The translations under genes and the position numbers were made by a program. From Desmodus rotundus (Eukaryota > Chordata > Mammalia > Chiroptera > Phyllostomidae): 64,000 bases of DNA. Below are positions 29,110 to 56,400 of this stretch, piece by piece (within the stretch, counting starts at the first letter, position 1; every line of letters begins with the position of its first letter). The stretch covers positions 104,522,896 to 104,586,895 of the forward strand of contig NC_071392.1 in assembly GCF_022682495.2 (NCBI RefSeq), in the 5' to 3' direction. The notes beneath the pieces were generated by a model. That model did not search any database and was not told the origin of the DNA. It worked only from the letters and a program-made list of their open reading frames with translations.

Positions 29110-29483
29110 GTGTATGCTCAGTCACGTGTGCATTGGCCTCACGTGACAGACAGCCTCCGCCGCTCAGCTGCTTCTGCTGACCCAGGGTGGAGGGGGCGGG
29201 GACTGCGGCAGACCACGCCCTGTCAGGGGCCACCGGCTTCGAAGGTCAAGTCCCTGGCGACCTTGATCAGATGACTCGGGTGTGGACCTCCAGGAACCCC
29301 TATCCTCCAGGGGAATCTCGTTCTAGGCGGGGTGGCTCAGAAGGGGGCGCTAGGACCCCCGGCGCAGAGCCTCAGGGAAGGGAGTAGGTGGGAAATTCCC
29401 TACATGGTGCCCCCCGCAGTCATCTTCTGAGCCAGCTGCCCAAAATAGTCCCAGGCACCCGCGAGCCAGCTCTTGGCGGGGAA

Positions 29484-30588
29484 ATGGCTGCTGTCTCCGA
29501 CCCCGTGGAATTGGGTCCGACCTGGGGACCCGCGCGCCCCGAGCCCCCTCCCACCCGCTTCCACCGGGTGCACGGTGCCAACATCCGCGTGGACCTTTCT
29601 GGGACGCGAGCCACACGCGTGGAGAGCTTCGCTCACGGCGTGTGCTTCAGTCACGAGCCACTGGCCCCGGGCCAGGTATTCCTGGTCGAGATCGAAGAGA
29701 AAGAGCTGGGCTGGTGCGGCCACCTGCGCCTCGGCCTGACTGCGCTAGACCCCGCCAGTTTGACCCCTGTGCCCGAGTTTTCGCTGCCTGACTTGGTCAG
29801 CCTCGGCCACACCTGGGTCTTTGCCATCACGCGCCATCACAACCGCGTGCCCCGGGAGGGCCACCCGGAAGCAGAAGCAATGGCCCCCAGCCGCCCCCCA
29901 GCTCTCCTGGTGGAACCGTATCTGTGTATTGAGCAGTTTCGTATTCCCCGCGACCGCTTGGTGGGCCGCAGTCGGCCCGGGCTCTACAGCCACCTCTTGG
30001 ACCAGCTCTATGAGCTGAACGTGCTGCCTCCGACCGCGCGCCGTAGCCGCCTGGGCGTTCTCTTCTGCCCACGCCCGGACGGCACAGCGGATATGCACAT
30101 CGTCATCAACGGCGAGGACATGGGCCCCAGTGCCCGGGGGCTGCCAGCCGCCCGGCCCCTCTACGCAGTGGTGGACGTGTTTGCCTCCACCAAGAGCGTT
30201 CGCCTGGTGCAGCTTGAGTATGGCTGTAGGTATCCCACCCCCTGGGGATCGACCCCTCCTGGCCCAGGGTGGGGACCCAAACTTGCTAGGCTCCCAAGCC
30301 AGCTAGCAAGCCCTTGGTCTGTCCAGAATTTCAGGGATTTGACCTCAAATTCTGCCTTTGCTTGTGATCTTGGATAAGCCACTACCTGGCTCTGGGCCTG
30401 TTACTCATCTTGGCTGTGATTGATTAGGATGCCCTCCAAATTCCCTTCTGGCTTTGACAGTATTTTCTGTATTAACCCAGGGCAGGGTTTCTAAACTGAT
30501 TTTAGATTCTGGGCCTCTTTGAGAATTGTGTGCTCTTTTGTCAAGCAAATGCTCCTAGATTTGGGCATATCAATCTTTTAAAATTTAC

Positions 30589-30623
<35 letters not shown>

Positions 30624-31382
30624 TAGAGAGAGGGGAAGGAAGGGAGGCAGAGAAGGAGAGAAACATCGATGTGCAAGAGAAATATCGCTCATTTGCCTCT
30701 CTCAGGCCCCCAACCAGGGACCTGGCCCACAACCCAGGCCTGTGCCAGGACTGGGAATGGAACTCACCACCTTTTGGTTTACAGGCTGGCACTCAACCCA
30801 CTGAGCCACACCAGCCAGGGCCATACCAGTTTAAAGTCATCACAGACTGTAGACTGAGAGCTTCATCCTTAGGTGTGGTTCTCTGGGTAAACCCTTTATT
30901 TAGATCTCTGATCCCACTTTTATGTATTCAGTGAACTAGAACCCACTTTGAGCCAGGCCTGTGCGGAGGCTGGAGCTGCAGAGCTAAATCAGACGCTACC
31001 CCTGCCCTCAGAAGCTGCTAAGTGAGGGGGAAGGGAGGGCCCTGAGTGTTATAATACAAGTAGGGCTGCAACGTTGTGAAAGTGTTGTGAAAGAGAGGTG
31101 CTTATCTCAACCACAGGTACAGCCCCGTGAGTCACGGGGGACCGAGAGAGCAGAAGGGAATTGCGCAAGTTAACGACAAAGGGGAGACCGAGACCTAGAT
31201 CTTCTGGAACTCAGCCCTAGACCCAGCCCACAGTTCAGTTTGCCTTTGACCATCTTCTTTCCACAGTGCCTTCCCTGCAGACCCTGTGCCGCCAAGTGAT
31301 CCAGAGGAGCGTGGTGCACCGGTTGGCCATCGACGGGCTCCACCTGCCCAAGGGACTTAAGGATTTCTGCAAGTATGAGTGA
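29484..31382 (+). CDS. NEURL2: Neuralized-like protein 2
   Basis: Muscle-expressed adaptor (Ozz in mouse) of a cullin-based E3 ligase. Two coding exons, 29484-30225 and 31267-31382, join in frame to 285 residues, the same length I recall for human. The start MAAVSDPVE is chosen because homology begins there; upstream in-frame sequence from 29388 is not similar to the family. The NHR domain covers about residues 20-240, opening FHRVHGANIRVDLSGTRATR and including GLTALDPASL and WVFAITRHHN. A C-terminal SOCS box starts PSLQTLCRQVIQRS and ends DFCKYE. The donor reads GGCT|GTAGGT; the joined codon is Leu. AATAAA at 31482-31487 ends the gene. It is divergent from CTSA. Confidence 0.95.
30300..30480 (+). 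repeat. MIR in NEURL2 intron
   Basis: TTGCTTGTGATCTTGGATAA, then GCCACTACCTGGCTCTGGGC, in MIR order. Confidence 0.5.
30569..30823 (-). repeat. VES-type SINE with (TTTA)n tail in NEURL2 intron
   Basis: Minus-oriented copy whose tail has expanded to about ten TTTA repeats (30584-30624). Head ends GAGCCACACCAGCCAGGGCC. Confidence 0.92.
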
Positions 31383-31481
31383 AGGCCAGCAGCGACCCCG
31401 GAGCGGAGTCCAGGAGCACGTCTTGGCCCCAGAGCTGTGGTTGGTCTGAAGCTGGCCGCACTGCTGTCAGCCAGGGCCGGA

Positions 31482-31487
31482 AATAAA
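31482..31487 (+). terminator. NEURL2: NEURL2 poly(A) signal
   Basis: AATAAA 100 bases after the NEURL2 stop codon. Confidence 0.8.
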
Positions 31488-31594
31488 CCCAGCCGTTGCT
31501 GCACTGATCACGGGAGGGTCTCCTTGCCCCTGAGGCCCGTGAGGAGCACTCCTTTTAGAATCACTGTGGGCTTGCAGGCCAGAGCAAGAGACAG

Positions 31595-31945
31595 CACGTT
31601 AGATCACCGGGGGTTCCCCAGCCTGGGTGCTCATCAGAGTCGTAGACTCCACTCCAGAGATTCTTACTAGATTTGTTGGAGGTTTGGGGCCAGACATTTC
31701 TTGTGAAAGCTTCCCGGGAGATTCTAATGTACAGCCAGGGTTGAGAAGCCTTTCCCTAGCGCAGAGGTCTCAGCTTTGGCACATATTGTAACCACTTGGG
31801 GAACTTTGAAAAATACTGATAACTGGGTCTGACCCTGGAATTCTGATTTAATTGCTCTTGGATGAGGCCGCACATAAGGATTTCTAACGTTCCCAAGGGA
31901 GAGACTCCTGTGAAACCTGGACAAGAACCAGTGCCCTAGAGCAAC
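31595..31945. repeat. MER5-type DNA transposon remnants (two)
   Basis: 31600-31745 (CCCCAGCCTGGGTGCTCATC ... CAGCCAGGGTTGAGAA) and 31765-31940 (GTAACCACTTGGGGAACTTT, AACTGGGTCTGACCCTGG) match the non-autonomous hAT element MER5A as I know it. Confidence 0.65.
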
Positions 31946-32084
31946 TATTTCATTTTGTAGGTGGGAACCCAAAGCCCAGAGACGGGAACATGATTTTCCA
32001 AAAATCACACAGCAAACGCGTGGATGCAGAGCGTTCCTTCCTCACACTACAGGCACAAAGCACTAGACCCCATTATCTGTACCT

Positions 32085-32240
32085 CTGATCGTTTCCCCCC
32101 ACACGAACGGTCTCATTTAATCCTCACAACTTCTGAAGTCGTGGGCGGTCATTACCTCCACTTGACAAGTGAGAGTATCAAGGAACAGAACTGCCCAGGT
32201 GATTCACCCAAGGTAAAGGCAAGAACCTAGAATGCCCAGA
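32085..32240 (-). repeat. MIR
   Basis: CTCATTTAATCCTCACAACT and CACCCAAGGTAAAGGC: antisense MIR upstream of SPATA25. Confidence 0.6.
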
Positions 32241-32428
32241 TCCTGGTCCAGTGCTCTTTCAACCCCACCCCGTTGTCTTGTAGAAGTTCTAGAATGACCA
32301 GATCAGCGCTGTGGGGTGGGTCCCAGGTATAGAGGGGAGGGATTATGAGGGGACATTCTAGAAGGGTGAAGCGGGTGGGAGAGGAGGCAGATGACTATTC
32401 CTTCACAAACAGGGGCTTTGGGACAGTC

Positions 32429-33494
32429 ATGTCCTATTTCATGTCTCCACAAACTCATCCCGGTCTTCTGCCTTCCGGCCAAGGTGAGAGAGGGGCTCCT
32501 GGAATTGGAGTGGGTGCCACGGCCTCCCCTGAGAACCTGTGTCCTGGCTCCGGGGAGGTGGAGGTTCTGCTGGGCATTTTGGGGCTGGCCCTCAAGTGTA
32601 TTTTTTTCAAAGACCAGCCATTCCCAAAGGGCTTGCCAAGAGCTAGCCACTCCCTCTCTCATTCATTGAGCAAACACGTCATCACTTAGGGTTGAGGACT
32701 GGGTGTGTGCATCTGAGTAAAACCGAGTTCCCAACCACTAGCCGCCCCTCTTAGACTGGTCTTAACTGCTCCTGTTCCCAGGGCTCTGCTCCTGTGCCCT
32801 GCCCCTCAGGGCCTCCTCCAAGAGACCAAGAATAACATTCCATCTCATTCCTGTTTCTGCAGGTGAGACTGCTTCTCCAGGCTCATCCCTTGGCCCCTAT
32901 AGTCCTGTAGAGCCAGTGGTGGTGGCCCCTGGTGGACGAGGCCCACTGCACCAGAAAGCTGAGCAGGTGGTACCTGCTGCCCAGACCTGGGGCCCAGCCC
33001 TGGCAGTGCCGGAAGCCAGGGGCTGTCTTGGGGGGCCTAGCTGGGAGATACTGCAGCAGAAGGAGTATGGCCAATACTGCCCCAAGTTCTCCCACGTGAA
33101 GCAGCCAGAGAGCTTGGGCTGGGAGGATGGCTGCTCCAGAAGCCGAGCTCCTCACCTGGGTGGCTCCGGCAGGCCTGGGTCCCTGCTACTGCATGGGCTG
33201 TCACCAGGGGTTGTGCCAATGCCCGCCGAGGCAGGGGGGAAGGAGGCCGGCTCCCAGCCTGACATCTGCATCCTTACCCTGGCCATGATGATCGCTGGCA
33301 TCCCCACCGTGCCCGTCCCAGGCCTGCGGGAAGAGGACCTGATCCGGGCAGCTCAAGCTTTCATGATGGCCCATCCAGAGCCAGAGGGGGCTGTGGAGGG
33401 GGTGCAGTGGGGGCCGGCACGTGCCCACGTAGCCTCTGGGCAGATGCCCCCAGTGAGGTCCAGGAGGGGCCAGCCTCCTGGCTCCTGCTTGTAG
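32429..33494 (+). CDS. SPATA25: Spermatogenesis-associated protein 25
   Basis: Testis-associated protein of unknown biochemical role. Two exons, 32429-32483 and 32863-33494, join in frame to 228 residues (human 227). Exon 1 encodes [18 protein letters not shown] and ends G|GTGAGA; exon 2 follows TTTCTGCAG. The first half is Pro/Gly-rich and apparently disordered. A hydrophobic stretch, [20 protein letters not shown], at about residues 143-162 could be a membrane segment and is the best conserved part. The tail ends RGQPPGSCL. No AATAAA is visible within 400 bases after the stop. The gene faces ZSWIM1 tail to tail. Confidence 0.93.
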
Positions 33495-34130
33495 CTGCTG
33501 AAATAGCATCAGACGCATAGGGTGGCTTCTTCGTATGGTTTTTGGGCAGACAGGCTTGGGGGTGCCTATGGCAGGGATGGGGTAGGGTGGTGGTTTGAAC
33601 CACTCTGATGAATACCAGTCCTTCCTCAGGGCCCAGACACCGCTAAGCCAGGAGACAGTTCTTGTCAGAGGAATTGTTCAACACAGTGAAAATGAGGTAG
33701 GCACCCTGCTTGGACAGTGGACTTCTTTGGTAGTTTTGGGACTCCACCAGTTTCTTGTACAAGGTCCCAGGCAACGTGAATTTCCCAGCCTGCTGAGGGC
33801 AGGTGCTGGAACCACAGGCAAAGAAAGAAAATTAACACTTATTTGAGCGCCCACTGGGCATCCGGCCTATTATACACGCCCATTCCTTCAGTATTACCAG
33901 CGGTGTGAGGATCTCCATTTTTACAGGTGAACAAATTGGGGCTTAGAAGGGTGACTTGCCCCAAGTCCCACGGCTAGGAAAAGGCAGAACCAGGCCTCAA
34001 AAATCAGGCGGGTGAGGATCCAGGATTTGCTTGTAGTGCTGGACTCCAAAGTCTCTCTCCTTTCCACGGTATTTCCCAAAGTGCCTTCCACAAGATAAAA
34101 AACTAGACCAGTGCAGAGCGGGCAACATTC
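33495..34130. other. SPATA25-ZSWIM1 intergenic region
   Basis: Antisense MIR at about 33835-34020 (AACACTTATTTGAGCGCCCA, GGTGACTTGCCCC: split copies). Otherwise unique; it probably includes the SPATA25 3' UTR. Confidence 0.5.
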
Positions 34131-34133
34131 AAC

Positions 34134-34642
34134 TTTAATGACGTCAGGATAGGGCTTGGGGGGCGGGGTTAGTAAAAAGGCTGGGAACATGTCTGAACCA
34201 CTCCCTCTAAAGGGCCCCTCCCTCTGCAGGTCAGGTGAGTTGTCTCATGACTGGGAAAACTCATCCCAGACCTTGATCTTACCCACTGTGCATCTCTTGT
34301 GTCAGACCACGGGTCACCTGTTCTTATAAGGCCCTTGAACTAATGGTTTGTACGTTTTGAAAAGACTGTAAAAAAACAAAACAAAAACAGGAATATACAA
34401 TATACTGTGTATGGCCAGCAAAGCCTAAAATAATTTACTGTCAGGTCCTTTACAGAAAAGGTTTGCTGACTCCTGGCTTAGGGAACTAGACATATTGTAG
34501 GTACCAGGCTATGGCAGACTAGAAGACGCTTGTCCTTTCCTGGAGGAAGGGTCCATGGAAGTGTAACTGTGTGTGGGGGGGGGGGGGGGTGGGGGGAAGA
34601 TGTGTGTAGGTGTGTATGAGCATCTTTCAGCTCTGAGGGCAA
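34134..34642 (-). terminator. ZSWIM1: ZSWIM1 3' UTR with candidate poly(A) signal
   Basis: The minus-strand ATTAAA at 34134-34139 is the best candidate signal, about 500 bases past the stop. A G15 tract on the plus strand (34575-34589) puts a C15 run in the mRNA 55 bases after the stop. Confidence 0.45.
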
Positions 34643-36031
<1,389 letters not shown>

Positions 36032-36157
36032 CTAGAGGCCAAGGTCAAAATACTTCTATGCCAGGCTGCTGTACAGGAGGCTCTCAGTTTCTCAAGCACC
36101 AACTGAGTTAAGGCTTGAGGCTGGACTGTATTCTCCAGATCTTGTTCCAAAGAGGAG

Positions 36158-37122
36158 CCTAGGGAGAGAAACAGAGGGTTAAGGAGACAGTAGGGGCTTG
36201 GCTCTTCAATTATTCATCCAGACAATATTTATTGAACTTACTATGTATCAGCACTCCTCTCAGGGAGATACACCATAAACATGTAAACAAATAAGGACAT
36301 ATCAAATAGTGAAGATTACAAAGACCACAAGACTGGGTAACAGGGAGTAAACTGGGGAGGGAGGGGAACTGCAGCTAAGGTGGTCAGGGAAGCCCACTCT
36401 GGGGGAAAGGAGGATGACATTGGAGCTGAGACCTAACTGACGAGCCAGCCATGGAATGATTAGGTTCCAGAAGATCTAAGTGGGTGGGAAGGCTAGTGCT
36501 GCATTTAGTCATCTTTTAAAACACAGTACTTCAAATATTTGTACAGCACTTTGTATTTACAATTTACTTCTTGGCGTCCATTCTTTCATTTGGTCCTGGT
36601 GGATACAAGAGAACTCAATTGCCCCAAACTTGCTGTGGGCTCTTGGGCAAGTCGAGGACACTCTCTGAGCCTCCATCTCTTCAGCCATAGAACGGGGCTA
36701 GCGAACGTGCATAGCTGCTCCAGCCTCTATGCAAATCCCTCTTTGCACCGCAAAGTTCTAGTCAAATGTTTCCCCTACTTGGCCCCAGAGCAGGTTATTG
36801 TCCCCATTTCACAGAAGGGAAACTGAGGCTCAAGGAGGTTGTAACTTGCCCAACATTATTCTGTAAATAGCTGGATACTGCGTCTTTGGCTACAGATCTT
36901 GAATGTTTTCCAAAGTACCCGAGTCGGAAAACCAGGGAGAGAGAGAGGAGGGGACCTATGACCTCTCACCTCTAGCCCGAACAGGAGGATGCGGATGCCC
37001 CGCGATTCCAGACAGGGTGTGGCCGGGGCCAGAAGTCAACCTCCCACCCCACTGGAAGTTGTGTCACGGCTGAGAGCAGTCGTCAGTTGCCATATCTCCC
37101 CACTCCTTCCTAAATCACTCAC
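36158..37122 (-). other. ZSWIM1 intron 1
   Basis: Bounded by a strong donor (GTGAGTGA, 37122 leftward) and acceptor (CTCTCCCTAG). It holds a copy of the ancient unassigned repeat (36210-36470) and antisense MIR (36590-36880, CCCCATTTCACAGAAGGGAA). Confidence 0.6.
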
Positions 37123-37330
37123 CCACAGCCTGGCCCCGGTCGCCATTTCTCCATATTTTGCCCAGTCTCTGGCTCTGACGGCTCTCTAGGCTCACCAACC
37201 CTGGCGCCAGTTTTCTGTGACTCGGACCAATGGGCCGAGGAGCTCACGGTAGGCTTTTCGGGCCTGGACCAATCGTAGCCTGGCGGTTCGTGGGCGGTGC
37301 TGTCACCAGGGTTACGAGGGGCTCGGCTGG
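37123..37330 (-). promoter_or_regulatory. ZSWIM1: ZSWIM1 exon 1 and promoter
   Basis: GC-rich region with CCAAT boxes at 37227-37231 and 37269-37273. The untranslated exon runs from near 37200 to the donor GG|GTGAGTGA at 37123. It contains an upstream ATG (37144-37146, context AGAAATGGCG). Confidence 0.65.
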
Positions 37331-38234
37331 CGGTAGCCAGTGAGAGCCTGAGGACACTGGCATCCAGGCGAGTGTGAGCCCTGAGGTGGAACTCTGGAAC
37401 CTCCCATCTGCGTAGACTACCGGAACGGCGTGTTACTATGGAAACTCCCTCAGCTGCCCCAAATGAAAATAAACAGCGATGTTTCATGAATTTTTTCTTT
37501 TCTGGTCAAATTCCAAAGGCCCAGGATGGGCAAGAAAGCGTGCAGATGTAGCTGTACTGGGTCTTCTGTCTTGGAAAAACTGAGGTTTGCAAATTTTGCC
37601 TTTAGGTCAGGGGTCAGAGGCCCAACCCTTGGCTTTGAGAAAATCCAGATCACCTTGGGGGAGCTTGGTGTTGCCCAGCCCGCCCCTCCCAGGGTTTGAG
37701 AGAGAGAGAGAGAGAGAGAGAGATCCAGAATGGCGCTGTGACTTGCTAAGGTCATGGCGAAGGTTTGCAAGACCTAAGACTGGCTCCATCTGTTGACCTC
37801 AGTTCCCCCGAAGCTGGCTGGCTACCAGGAGGTTAAGATTGTAACTGGCAACAGCAAAAGTGGTGTTGATGCTTATAAATGCGACAAAAATGTTCTGTGT
37901 ATAGAAACCCAGAGGGGAAACTGGGACTAGTACTGGCCAACACTAATTTTTGCAGATGAAGAAATTAGGGACTTTCCCACAGCTCCCCCCCCCCACACCC
38001 ACCCCCCCCAAGCTGTGGGTAACTAGCTGATTCTAGGATTCAGGTTTTTCCTCCCCCATTTGGCCGCCTCCTGCTAGAACATGAGGCTGCCTGAAATCAG
38101 TGCTGAAGGTTTAGTTGGCAGGCAGAGGGTGAAGTGCTGGATTAAATCTCCAAGGTATCAAGCTGTTTCGCTTCCCAATCCCCACCAGATTCCTTCCCTA
38201 TTCAAGCAGCACACATTTCCCTTGCTTATTTGAT
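37331..38234. other. ZSWIM1-ZSWIM3 intergenic region
   Basis: No gene seen. A (GA)n microsatellite of about 12 units is at 37699-37722. Two C-rich runs lie at 37987-38010. Confidence 0.5.
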
Positions 38235-38706
38235 TTTATTTAAAAAAAACCCAAAACTTTAATATGAATAAAAATAGACACAAATAACAGATTCTTTGTA
38301 AAGAGCAGCAATAGTTAAGGACAACACTCCTTCCCTCTGTCCCTGAAAACAGGCCCTTTTACCGGGTCCACTTTGTCTCACCCTATCCTGGGCCTCGGGT
38401 TCATCTCTGTAAAGTGAGTAAAAAATCTCAGGGATGAGGGGAGAAAGAGGCATGACCTTTCAACATGAAAACAACTTTGGCCTTGAACAATGAATGAGGC
38501 TCTGAGGAATGCCAAAGGTAGGGCAGAAAAGGGAGTGATTCAAAGGACTGTCAAACGGGGCTCCTCTCTCCCTATTTTAACGATCTTCCTAGCCCTTCCT
38601 AAGAAGACAGCGGATAAAATACTGACTCCTGGTGGGTCCTGCTTTCTCTGAGCTCTTGGACTTCCAGGGAGAGAGGATGGCGATCCAGTGCATCAGAGCA
38701 AGTTCT
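38235..38706 (-). terminator. ZSWIM3: ZSWIM3 3' UTR with poly(A) signal
   Basis: The minus-strand AATAAA at 38235-38240 lies about 470 bases past the stop; ATTAAA near 38258 is a possible second signal. Confidence 0.7.
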
Positions 38707-53410
<14,704 letters not shown>

Positions 53411-56400
53411 ATGACCTCCCCGCAGGCCCCGGAGGATGGGCAGGGCGGTGGCGATCCCCCCGGGGACCTCCGCAGCGTCCTGGTCACCAGCGTGCTCAAC
53501 CTCGAGCCGCTGGACGAAGATCTCTTCAGGTAGCCGGCCGCATCTGGCGCGCATCCCCTATTAGGACAGAGGCTCCTGATCGCCGCTGCTTGCCACTCTG
53601 TATGTAGTAGCCTCCGGCTCATAGTCTTCTGGAAGAGAATGTGCTCTGTGCCGGATGTAGGCTCTGCGGCGATTGGGAGAGAACTTGTGCCTGACAGCTG
53701 ACCTCGCTGCCCTGGCTTGCTCCCTCTCCACGCCGGTTTTGCGCAGCCCCACCCCTAGGAGGACCTGGCAGTCTGGACTAATAAAGTGGTGACCTGAGAT
53801 GTCCTTCTCAGCAGCTTCCCATGTCCCTGGGAACCAGGCTCAAAAGGGCTGCGATTAGTCCAAAGGCACGCAACAAATAATCAGATTTAAAACTTATCCT
53901 TAGCTTCTTGCATATTCACTATCCTTTTCCACACCACCACTTACTTGTTGAGGTGTGGTAGCTCCCTACTCATTCTGAAGCCTGACCCATTTGCTTTCCC
54001 CAAGCCTCGTAAATTCTTGACTGCAGCTGGGGATTTAACCGTTTTGGCCACCAAGTTTCCTACTGGCTTGTCGGGAGCTATTTGGAGTGTTGACTTCTCT
54101 TCCCCCTATTTAAGGAATCACAAATAACTTCCTGGAGGCCTATTAACAAAAGCATTGTATAAAATTGCTAAACTTGGGTGTGGCCTTGGATCCGCAAGGT
54201 TCCTGCACTGGGCAATCCGTTTTCACCTCTGGGGCCTTAGTTTTCCCATCTGCATACGGAAGGGGTTAAACTTGAAGTCTGAGGACCCTTTGAGCTCTAA
54301 ATCTAGTTCTTGGGTTGTCAAAGTTGAGGGGTGTAAGTGGCAAGCCCTTAATGCAGTCCATTTTAGTTCTTGGGGTTCATCTTAGTCCACTCAAGGCCTT
54401 GAGAGGCTTCTGCCTTATCCTGGTATGGGCTGTGGAAGAAATATCAGACTTGGGGTCCAAAGACCCAGATATTGCTAAGTATTAGCAATTGTGTGACCTT
54501 GCTAAAGCCACTTCCCCTCTTTGATCCCTGTTACTATAAAATATGGGGGTTGGTTTCTTAGCCTAAACCGAAGTCCACAGAAGGGTTAGGCAATCCCGAA
54601 GGCCTTGAAGATGCATTCTGTGTGCAGAATGATATAAGAGCATTTGTCTGGGCGAAGGGTCCAGGGCTTTCTTTCACCAGATTCTCAAAAGGATCCCAAG
54701 CCCCGATGAAGTTAAGAGATTGGTACTGATCATCGTAGGATTTGGTCCAGCCCTGAAGTCTTTTCCTGCTTTCCCTTTCTCCCTGCAGAGGATGGCATTA
54801 CTGGGTACCCATAACCAAGCGGCTGTTTGGGGGTCAGATCATGGGCCAGGCCCTGGTGGCTGCAGCCAAGTCTGTGAGTGAAGACGTTCACGTGCACTCC
54901 CTGCACTGCTATTTCGTACGGGCAGGTAAGCCACCCCCTCCTTGCCCCCAACCCACCCCTGGTGGCCCAGCAGGCACTTCTTCCTGGTGTTGGGGACCTG
55001 CCTTGGGAGAGGGAGGAGGACGGGGGGGGGGGGGGGGGGGGGGAGGCAGTAAGGGAGGGAGAAAGAGAGTTAGTTGATCACCAATAGGGGAGCCTGGAGA
55101 GGAACAAGACCTGAATGGGGCCAAGAAGAGCTTTAGACCTCACACCTGCTTGTTATGTGGCCCCAGATGACACAAGACTTAACTGCTCCCTGTGGGTCTT
55201 TTGTTCTTCATTCTGTGCACACCTTCTGGTGCCAGGTACTGTGCTGGAATTCTCAGAGTGGTGCTGTAACCCCTGCTAGGAGTTTGGAGGTAGGCAGCTT
55301 GGTTTGGGGAAGAGAGCACCAGCCAGGGAATCCAGAGACAGTGGGTCTAGTTTCCGTACTAATTCACCATGCCACCTTGAGCGAGGTCACCCCTCTCTCT
55401 GAGGCTTGGTTCCTTCATCCCTCCTGAAAAATGGAGGAGGGCGGGACCAAGGGTGTTTTAGTGAGATGATTTCTACAGCTGCTCACAGCTTAAAGGAACA
55501 AGAGAGTAATCTTTTAAAACTCATGCTCTCTGTTGAGAAACAAAAAGCTCACTGGCTTGCCCTCTCTTCCCCTCATTCCTGAGGCAGATGCCCCAGGTTT
55601 TAAGAGTTACTGTCTTCTGCATAGTCCCATCAGCTGAGAAGACTGTATGGAACTTAACAATGTGTGATTCATATTGAGAAAACAATAATAGGCCCTGGCT
55701 GGTGTGGCTGAGTGGATTGAGTGCTGGCCTGTGAACCAAAGGGACACCAGTCCAATTCCCAGTCAGGGCACATGCCTGGGTGGCGGGGCCAGGTCCCCAG
55801 TAGGAGGTGTGTGAGAGGCAACCCTCTCTTTCTCTCCCTCTCTTTCTCCCTCCCTTCCCTCTCTCTAAAAATAAATAAAATCTCTTTTTAAAAAAGAAAA
55901 CAACAATAGGGTTTTCCTCTTCATTTTACAAACATAAAATAGTTATAATAGCAAGTACAATATATAACCTTTTCACAGTACATCCCCATGTCCCTCATTC
56001 CCCATCCTTTCGCAGCCAGACCCTCCCCGGCGGGCATTGCTATAAAGTACACAGGCATTGCATTCTTCCCTTTAGGCCAGTGGGGAATAAGAGTGTCCTC
56101 TATTTCTTCACTGTGGTTGTAACTCCAAAAGTGCTGGCCCTTTGATACCGTACTCCTAGCACAGTGAGCTTGTTGGTTTTGTTTTGTTTTGAGGGTGTAG
56201 GGACATTATCTGATTGGTTTCTTCATCCTGTTCCTGAAAAAATTCTGAGTCTTTGCAGCTAAAGTATCTAGTACAAGACCCAGTATGTTGCTGGTTTTCC
56301 ATAGATGACAACATTACTTTTTATAACGAGCTTATGGGAATGATTCAAACTTGCATGGTGCAGAACACAGCCATGTATGCTCTCTTGTTAGTTCTCATAA

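Noticed and set aside
29388..29483. Upstream extension of NEURL2
   Set aside because: The in-frame 32 residues before MAAVSDP are unlike the family, and the region is the promoter or 5' UTR.
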